Source of the DNA: Ophiosphaerella korrae
Taxonomy: Eukaryota; Ascomycota; Dothideomycetes; Pleosporales; Phaeosphaeriaceae
Assembly: GCA_028456385.1 (NCBI GenBank)
Contig: JALNQF010000009.1
Coordinates: 124,001 to 188,000, forward strand
Direction: 5' to 3'
DNA length: 64,000 nucleotides
In this document: piece by piece, positions 57,043-64,000 of the stretch
Layout: each line of letters opens with the position of its first letter
Position numbering within the stretch: position 1 is the first letter of the stretch
The notes under the pieces: model-generated
Database searches by the model: none
What the model was told of the DNA's origin: nothing
What the model saw: only the letters and a program-made list of their open reading frames with translations
Program-made: the position numbers and the translations under genes

Positions 57043-59508
57043 ATGTCACACCGAGCAAAACCTGGGTCATGGAGCTTACCTAGCACAACAAGCATGCCAT
57101 CTGACGTGACAAACTCGGCCCTCCAGGATCCTTTTACCTATTACAAAGCCTTTTTGAACACAGATACTCCGTCCACAAGCAGCACACCTGAGCATGACGA
57201 TGGTTGCATCTATCAGGCCAGGGTCAAACAAGCTCAAAACTTACCTTATCAAGTTGCTACAGTTCGACCTGCAAATCGCTCCAATGGGGCGCCTCTAACT
57301 ACTATCCTTGAGCAGGGCTCCTATTCGACACTTAATTCTCATGATTCTTTTCTCGCTGTCAGTCGCTACCCCTCTCTTAGTGATGGAAAGAATACTACCG
57401 CCATCACCATTCCGCACATATTGTCCAGTCGGGATGAAAACTCCCTGCAACCAACACTGCAATTTCCCCGAGAAGAACAGGGTGAGACCGAATCGGTGAG
57501 AAAGCATACCTGGTTACACGGCCGCAGAGGATCTTTATCGATGCAGACTGCGGCAATAAATTTGCCCATGCCAGACATGCCGCGTCCTGTGTGTTCCCAG
57601 ATCATCGGTGAAGATTACCATGTAAATGATAGGAAGTTAAGGGGTTCTCTACATGGCGCTCTGGAGAACTTTAGGGGAGCAACGTGCCCCAGATCTCAGT
57701 CATCAGATACGATAGATGACAGCAACCCAATCTATCAGCCGCAAACCCACAGCACCCCAAGACAAGGGACATTTCATGAAAATCGCGAAGCGACGTATCG
57801 CGCAGTACCATCGTCTCTGAGTACAGCTTCTATGTCTATCGGAAGGTCTCAGACCAGAGATTATAAGGTTTCTTGGACCATTCTTCAGCCTTTAACGCCT
57901 GCATCTATATACCCACCCATGCCAAAATCTTCTCTGCCTCTGCTTGAACAAGAATCCACTTTCGGATCTGTGGCCCATACGTTGACGCCCTCGGCTGCAA
58001 CGTGTTCGCGTGAGCAGTCTTCTTTTGTTCGTCTTGTGACGCCAACATCACGCGGCGCGGCGTGCAGTGATGCTACGGCCGTAGATCAGTCGGACTCGAA
58101 CGAACAACAGAACGACGAATCAGCTCAAAATGGGGTATCTGTGCGCGGATATAACATCTCGTCCCTGCAAAAGAATGCCTGTACCTTTGAGATGACTCAT
58201 AAGGCGAGTTTCTGTAGCACATCGTCTACAACGTATTCCGGGACGGTGCTGGGCATCGATGTTGACCTTCACCACGAGGCCTTTCCCCCGGTGCATCAAT
58301 CAAGCTCGCCTATGCCTGTGTAGTTCACACCGCAAATGGCAGAGCTTGAACGTCAGGCGTCCGTTTCAGAAACACCCGTGCCAAAACAATCGATTCCCGT
58401 AGACCTGACGCATCAACTAGTCACCTCGTCTGCACTGACATCACTGTTACCCATAGCCGCAGCGTCAGGTATTGTGCAAGCAAATTACAACACGCCCAGG
58501 ATATCGTTTTTTTCCCCGTCTGGCAACCTAATTCAGCCGGAAGGAAGTTCGTCACCAGGGACTAACTCAAAGCATGAAGTCCCGTCTTCTACATCAACGT
58601 CGAAATACAATACACCAAGAAAATACTCATCACCTCAAACAGTGTCGGCAACAGGATGCACGCCACCCGCCAGACCGACCCTTGTGCCTATGACAACACC
58701 TCCTGCACCCATCGTGCCACTCCCAGTGCACTTACGATATCACCACAATTATCGGCATCCTGAGCGATCACAGATCAAGTCGGCCGAAACGCTCATCGAC
58801 CCCATACCTGCAGTCTTAGGCTGCGGTGGCATCGTCAACCCCCGGTACTCTGCTCGGCGCAGCGAAGCATGCCGCCATCCTCATGAGTTATTTGACCCGA
58901 GCTCCCGATGTAAGCGTCACCGGTCAGCAAGATCATTTGTTCATGATCTAAAAAATGAAGCGAATTTCCACAAATCGCGATACCTTGCCCTGGCAGCTCA
59001 GACATGCAGCATTTCACAAAAGCGCCTGAAGGAAAACAAGAAGTCAAATAAACAGCAGCATATCACAACCAACAAGGATGCTGCATTAAAAACGAATTCA
59101 AAAAGCCCTGTTAAACACCACTACCGCTTGGCAGGCGCGAATATGCTCCGCGGAAGGAACGTACCGGCCAATGACCGAGCAATGTCAGGGACTGAAAGTA
59201 TCCGATTCGGGCCTCTAGCCGGCCACATCTTGAGGGTCTGCTTTTGCCAGCCTTACGATGGCGTCGGGGTGTCGACGTGTGCGGCTACTGCTGACGCTTC
59301 GTGCATACATACGAGTGTTCACACCGAGATCATGCATGCCAGTGGTCTGCAAAAACAAAACAAGGGTCACCAGACCACTGAGAGTTTAGATGTGATGAGG
59401 CCTGTGCATCTGGTACGCAGAGGACACAGTTTATCCCGCATATCCTACTCTGGAAGGCCAGGTCGAACCTGTGGTCCAAGTAGGATTGGCATTGCCAAGG
59501 AAGAGTGA
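57043..59508 (+). CDS. Serine/proline-rich hypothetical protein, frame split by one TAG
   Basis: A single reading frame of 822 codons runs from ATG 57043 to TGA 59506-59508, interrupted only by TAG at 58321-58323. As read, it encodes 426 residues, then a same-frame second part with its first ATG at 58336 (390 residues). Both halves are Ser/Thr/Pro-rich and low in complexity, with no domain I recognise. The second half has a basic segment (SSRCKRHRSARSFVHDLKNE) and a Lys-rich one near 59030. A 39-base in-frame intron (GTGTAG...CAG from 58318) would bypass the stop but is shorter than any other intron here. A nonsense allele, two adjacent genes or sequence error are the other readings. Confidence 0.55.
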
Positions 59509-60353
59509 CTAGGGCAGAGACGAATGGGCTATTCCTAGTGTGGCAACGGTTTTGGTTGGACGAATACTAGCTACCGAGAATAGCAATTGTGTTTTAGGTC
59601 TTTTTTTCAGGGCCAGAATTGGGCACACAATATAATGTCGCCCTGGCGTTCCCGTCTTTTGCGTAAGGATAGAGTTTCTGGTCAATTTGCACGAGATTTC
59701 GAGTGAGAAGTATACCGCGATATGATGGACTGGCTCTATCGAGAAAATATGCGGCGACGATATCTTTTATTACAAGTCTGATCAAGCATCATTGGTCCAA
59801 CATATATTAGTACAACACTAGGATATCCACCTGGCGCTCAAACATCGTCTTATTCCCTGCTCTAACATTACCGGTATCTCAAAACACGCTAATAGTCATC
59901 TACAATTACGGCTGTAAATTCCGATAAGCGATCTCTATACCTGTCGTACACTAGTGGTGGGAGGATCTACCCACCCCTGCCCACCATGCACAAATAACAC
60001 GCAGCATAAGATCGCTTCCTCGGCAACCCTTCGCCGACACCAGTCAACACACCTACCATGCAGACCCAGCGCATTTGATAGATTTATCCGCTCATCGTTC
60101 CAGCACCTCGGCACCTGTCACACACCACTGTGACACGTCATGCATGGCGCATCCCGAGCGACATACCTGCAAGCCTGCAAACGGAAATACACGCTTGCAT
60201 CACGCTCTATTGGGCCGATCCGTGAAGCAAACAAAACAAAAACAGGCAATTCGTTACCGATGAATGGACTGAATTGAATTTGAATGGATGCAATTTGCTA
60301 ATGTGCCTGCAACACACGGCCCGAGCCCAACGTGTGTCGACGGCGTGATCAGT
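59509..60353. other. Intergenic, no gene seen
   Basis: 3' flanks of the split frame and of the DUF1992 gene, which converge here. Nothing else was recognised. Confidence 0.5.
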
Positions 60354-62078
60354 CTAAGACTTGGGGGCGGCCCAAAGATCGCTCCAAAATTGGCGGAAGC
60401 CATACTGCTTAGAGGAGCGCTCGTCTCTGATTCGCACGGGTGAAGATCCCGCAAGGTGATCGAGCAGCGATTTTTCAGCGCGGGGATACGCGTAACCGCG
60501 GGAGTGAGGCGGCGGCGGCGGCGGTGTGCGCACGCGGTCGAGGATGGCTTGAGCGAGCTGGGGTGCGGTGTCGACGTAGCAGGCGTTGAGTTCGCGTTCC
60601 AGAGAGAAGTAGGGGCGCTTAGCGAGCTCGGGGGCTTGCAGGTTGTAGGAGCGGGCTTTGGAGTTGAGGTCGGCGATGGCGACGGTGTGGTAGCCTTTTT
60701 CGATGCGCTCCCAGTCTGGGTCGCGGAAGGGGAAAGGGGCTGGACGGACGGACGGAGGGGTGGTAGCGATGGGGCCTTGGATGGTTTGGGTCGAGGTGGA
60801 TTCTTCTTTTGGTGGTGCTGAAGGCTCTGTCGTGGTTTGGGCCGGGGCGTTGAATGTGACCTTTTCGGCGGTAATCTGTTCGGTGACTGTGGGTGCGCCA
60901 TCTGCAGAGTCAGCAGGTGGAGACCCTACTTTGAGCTCTCCTGACAGTGAAATTTGTGACAGTTGCCCATCATTCTCGACCACTGTGAGCACTTCCTGCT
61001 TCTTCCTGCTGGGGTTGGCGATGAGCTCAGCCTTGGCGTATGCTTCTGCTCGTTGTATTTGGTCCTGCAGTGATCCGCCTTTGCTAGCAATCATACGGAC
61101 AGCATGCCTCTTCCACTCCGTACGCAATCGACTACGGAACTTGCTTGCTGCAGATGTGAGCTCCTGCTGCTTCTCGATCCACGGCGGCACAATTTCTTGC
61201 TTTTGGATGATCTTGTTCATAAAGTACTCCGTCGTATCAATGAATGGACTCGAAGCGTTGTAGTCACGTTCCACGTTCTTCCCCTTGCCACGCGGTATGT
61301 TCTTGAATTGGCCACGGGCAATGGCATCTTCAATTCTCTTGTTGGCCAGGGATGCAAGACCTTGTATATCTCCGGGCACCATGACGCGTGCATGTGGATC
61401 AAAGCGGTCCTTGAGCTCTTGAAGGTGCTTTGCCTTGTCTTCGGCGTCCAGCTCAGCATCTGTTTTCATGCTGATATACACACCGCTCCTGTCACGTGCG
61501 TTTGCTAATCGCACTCCACGTTGCTCTCGGCTGCGTTTGTGTCCGGTATCAATGGTCTTTGGCATCTGGACACCAGGTGCTCTTGGGGGCCTTCCCGGAC
61601 GCATGGGTTTGTAGGAATCATTGAGCATACGTAAACTGATATCGTGAACCGATTCGGTGCCAGTCCAGGCCTCGGCAGTCGCCAGATCGCGTGTGTGGCG
61701 AGAGGCAGAGGCGGGCAGATCTGCTTCGGATGACCTGAGATTTGCTGACGCAATACGTTGCTCCAACTGCGCCTTGAGCTCTGCGCTGAAGCCTGCCTCT
61801 TCCACGGCTTTCAGTGCACCATGTCCTCCACGTTCAAGCGCTTCTTCACTCATCTCTCGCAGTCTACGCGTCAATGCGCCTTCTTCCTTCTCTTCCTCAG
61901 TTGATTTTCCATCTTGAACCTCCACGGTCTTTGCTGCAGGTGGGTCATCTTGCCCAGTTTCGACCTTCCTTATCGACTCATTTGCAATCGTCCGAAGGCG
62001 AGCTGGCCGGATGGACGGACGATTTGCGCGCAGGCAACGTGCACAGGTGTATGGTCTCAGAGCAGCGACTGGGGTCAT
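60354..62078 (-). CDS. DNAJC28-like DUF1992 protein, probably mitochondrial
   Basis: One exon, 574 residues, from ATG 62078. The N-terminus MTPVAALRPYTCARCLRANR, followed by more Arg-rich sequence without acidic residues, looks like a mitochondrial presequence. An acidic, helical region (residues 45-120) and a basic linker follow. The DUF1992 domain (about 240-320) has LANKRIEDAIARGQFKNIPR, TEYFMNKIIQKQEIVPPWIE and the helix SAASKFRSRLRTEWKRHAVR. The second half is Thr/Pro-rich, then ends in a helical segment with WERIEKGYHTVAIADLNSKA, RPYFSLERELNACYVDTAPQ and FRQFWSDLWAAPKS. DUF1992 is shared with DnaJ subfamily C member 28; no J domain is present here. The function is not established. Confidence 0.87.
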   Translation of the reverse strand: MTPVAALRPYTCARCLRANRPSIRPARLRTIANESIRKVETGQDDPPAAKTVEVQDGKSTEEEKEEGALTRRLREMSEEALERGGHGALKAVEEAGFSAELKAQLEQRIASANLRSSEADLPASASRHTRDLATAEAWTGTESVHDISLRMLNDSYKPMRPGRPPRAPGVQMPKTIDTGHKRSREQRGVRLANARDRSGVYISMKTDAELDAEDKAKHLQELKDRFDPHARVMVPGDIQGLASLANKRIEDAIARGQFKNIPRGKGKNVERDYNASSPFIDTTEYFMNKIIQKQEIVPPWIEKQQELTSAASKFRSRLRTEWKRHAVRMIASKGGSLQDQIQRAEAYAKAELIANPSRKKQEVLTVVENDGQLSQISLSGELKVGSPPADSADGAPTVTEQITAEKVTFNAPAQTTTEPSAPPKEESTSTQTIQGPIATTPPSVRPAPFPFRDPDWERIEKGYHTVAIADLNSKARSYNLQAPELAKRPYFSLERELNACYVDTAPQLAQAILDRVRTPPPPPPHSRGYAYPRAEKSLLDHLAGSSPVRIRDERSSKQYGFRQFWSDLWAAPKS

Positions 62079-63130
62079 CCAGATAGCGATCCAGGCGAGT
62101 TGTGTGTGTTTGTAAGATGTCGGACAGCAGGACAGAAGACACTAAGAACTATCCTGTGCGTCATCGTCCTCATGTTTAGATGCAGACTTTCGTAAGGCTG
62201 AGCTCTAGCGCATTTCTTATCGATAAAGCGTCTTCCGAAGGCGCTCCTTCACAATTTCACTAGCGCGCTTTGAGTACAAGTCACGTGCAAGCGCACGACC
62301 ATGCTGTGTCGTGCCACGAACTCGAACCGTCTCCCTCACTTCGACGATCACAATAATGCTGCAACCCATCATCCTCTACGACAAGTCCAATTCCCTGGTC
62401 TCAGCCTACATTCCAAGACATGCTGGTGCATTGTTCCACCAGCGCCGTATTCGTGGCTCAGCCATGCACCACCGGCCCGAAATATCGTGACTCGGATCTG
62501 TCAACATGCTGCAAAAGCCGAATTCAGACATGAGTTCGTAGGCTTGATAGACCACGTACGCTGCGAGGAACATCGCTTAGGCTTGCGACCTTGTTGCTGG
62601 TGTGCTTGGTATTCTGCCTCGTCTCGACTTAAATTGTGTGGAACCACTCTGTTCCGACCTGCAACACATAACCAATCAGCTCGTTACGCGCTTTTGAAGT
62701 GCATTTATGCTCCGCGGAGCTTCTTCGCTTGCAACAGTCAGCCACACTATCGCGAGCAAAGCGAGGCTTTGTGGAAGTTGAGCGAAGCTTGGCAATACGA
62801 CTGTGGAGCTTTGGAGCTCTACGTCTGCTATGGTAGTGCGCAAAATGGAGCCGAAAGACTGGAGAAAATTGTAAAAAGAGGAGGAAATCCAACCAAATAT
62901 GATATTGGAGATATCATGGCAACCTAGATTGAGCCGAAACTTGACGGCTTTGTACGGGAGACATGCCTCTTATATCACTAACCATAATATCACACATACA
63001 TACCAACACCACCAAATCACAAACCTCATCCAAATATCCAAATCATCCGTCTCCCAACCAACCAAAATAAAGAAAATGACAACGCCACTCCCATCTCCGC
63101 AACAACTATCCACATCTACTCCAAATCCAG
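62079..63130. other. Intergenic, no convincing gene
   Basis: A plus-strand ATG frame at 62301-62927 (208 codons) is open but Cys/His/Trp-rich and resembles no protein. It was not accepted. Confidence 0.45.
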
Positions 63131-63724
63131 CTACCACAAATCTATAATCCCGACCCCAACCCCCTCAAAGACCACCCACCCCTTCCCCTCCCGTGTTGCC
63201 CACAAAGCCAAACTCCCGTCCTCTACACTAGCCCCTCCAACTAGACCACGCGCCTCACCCTCCTCTCCCCTCCCCCAACCTCCACCCCAGTCCCGCGCTC
63301 GCTGTCCCCAGCGCCATCGATCCCGCGAGGCCATACCCTCCCCACCCACAACGACGTCGCGCCTACCCAGCGAGCCCGGCACGCACTTCGTACGGATGCA
63401 TTGCGCAAAGCCGGGGGGGGGGGGGGGTGAAGCGTGTCGTGTACGCCACTGCACACCTGCACTCAAACCTGGGCGCGCCCGTTTCTCGCCCAGCGGCTTT
63501 CGGCGTCCTGGGGGTGGGAGGTGCGGACGTGGGTTTGTGCTTGTGGGATAAATCATATCAAGGTGGGTGTTGGGGAGGCGGGGTTTTTGTGTGGCGAGGT
63601 ATATGTCTGCGGTTGCGGGGCGGAAGAGTGGGGTGTTGGAAGTGTTCAATGGGGGTGGAGATAGAGGAGAGGATTGCAGACCGAAGAAGGGTAGTTTGTA
63701 TCCTGGCGTTGTAGCAACCGCCAT
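63131..63724 (-). CDS. Doubtful Gly/Pro/Arg-rich frame, 197 residues
   Basis: ATG at 63724 opens a frame to 63131 with composition skewed by the GC-rich sequence. It passes through a run of 15 C on the coding strand (63413-63427) that gives a proline run. The C-terminal part (ASVEDGSLALWATREGKGWV) looks more protein-like than the middle. No family is recognised, and one base error in the homopolymer would change the frame. Confidence 0.35.
   Translation of the reverse strand: MAVATTPGYKLPFFGLQSSPLSPPPLNTSNTPLFRPATADIYLATQKPRLPNTHLDMIYPTSTNPRPHLPPPGRRKPLGEKRARPGLSAGVQWRTRHASPPPPPGFAQCIRTKCVPGSLGRRDVVVGGEGMASRDRWRWGQRARDWGGGWGRGEEGEARGLVGGASVEDGSLALWATREGKGWVVFEGVGVGIIDLW
63413..63427 (+). repeat. 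G15 homopolymer
   Basis: Fifteen consecutive G on the plus strand. Such a run is prone to slippage and to sequencing error, and it lies inside a doubtful minus-strand frame. Confidence 0.9.
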
Positions 63725-64000
63725 GTGTATGATTATGGGCGAAAAGGGGAAGGAGACACGACTTTTTGGATATGTTGGGATAATTAGGTCAGGGCACGAC
63801 AGGCGCTGGTGGTTGATGTTTTTGCACGCGGTCGATACCAAAGGAACAAATGTTAATGTATCAAGATGAATTGGGACTATGTACTACATCCATAAAATTT
63901 TCATGTCCCTCCTAGCCACCGTGAGCTATCCAGTCTGATAGATCCATGCACCGAAACACCAACATCCGCATAGGGTCATGTTCCACAACCACCGTAACTC
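63725..64000. other. Right edge, no gene seen
   Basis: No coding sequence was recognised in the last 276 bases. Confidence 0.4.

Noticed and set aside
60254..60901. Minus-strand Pro/Ser-rich frame overlapping the DUF1992 gene
   Set aside because: Alternative frame of a well-supported gene; composition follows the GC-rich codons.
62301..62927. Plus-strand ATG frame of 208 codons
   Set aside because: Cys/His/Trp-rich, no similarity to known proteins, no supporting splice or promoter signal.
1..64000. CRISPR arrays, prokaryotic operons, ribosome binding sites
   Set aside because: Spliced eukaryotic genes throughout; no regularly spaced direct repeats with unique spacers were seen.

Overview
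The window reads as nuclear DNA of a filamentous ascomycete (Pezizomycotina). The protein flavour suggests a dothideomycete of the Pleosporales type, but that is inference from recalled homologues. The signs are many short GT-AG introns of about 42-80 bases with CTAAC/CTGAC-like branch points, ascomycete-specific families (TRI12 transporters, SSU1, rhodopsin-like 7TM proteins, the REE1/DUF1349 family) and nuclear genes for mitochondrial proteins. Exon structures were inferred by hand from splice motifs and reading-frame continuity.

Layout. 0.5-3.4 kb: a spliced gene for an RVT-like (cellular reverse-transcriptase-related) protein whose catalytic motif looks lost. 4.9-7.0 kb: a badly broken TRI12-type MFS transporter. 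8.3-18.5 kb: a conserved block with mitochondrial release factor 1, a gamma-glutamyltranspeptidase-like enzyme, a CCCH zinc-finger protein, an orphan, a REE1-like protein and the 30 kDa subunit of complex I. 18.9-25.0 kb: NOT4 (RING-RRM-CCCH) followed by a long low-complexity reading frame with no visible start. 25-35 kb: an AT-rich, gene-poor stretch holding an intact rhodopsin-like membrane protein, a frameshifted 3-beta-HSD-type dehydrogenase, a ruined cytochrome P450, a 400-base TA-flanked inverted-repeat element and a small secreted protein. 35.5-37 kb: an SSU1-type sulfite exporter with two in-frame nonsense codons. 37.8-54.2 kb: housekeeping genes again (SurE-like phosphatase, two membrane proteins, mitochondrial ribosome recycling factor, fructose-1,6-bisphosphatase, 2-oxoglutarate dehydrogenase E1, TFIIH subunit TFB1, a small orphan). 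54-64 kb: a gene-poor stretch with a serine/proline-rich frame split by one stop, a mitochondrial DUF1992 protein and a doubtful G-rich frame.

Functional themes. Several genes serve mitochondria: release factor, recycling factor, a complex I subunit, 2-oxoglutarate dehydrogenase and the DUF1992 protein. Gene expression is served by NOT4, TFB1 and the CCCH protein. Accessory metabolism and transport are largely decayed: transporter, dehydrogenase, P450 and sulfite pump all carry disabling changes. Several of these changes are C:G to T:A transitions, as repeat-induced point mutation (RIP) or plain decay would give. Others are single-base indels, some in homopolymers, so assembly error must be excluded first.

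The most unusual item is the RVT-like gene. It keeps the family's overall layout, but the position expected to hold the catalytic Asp-Asp reads Lys-Asp-Ala.
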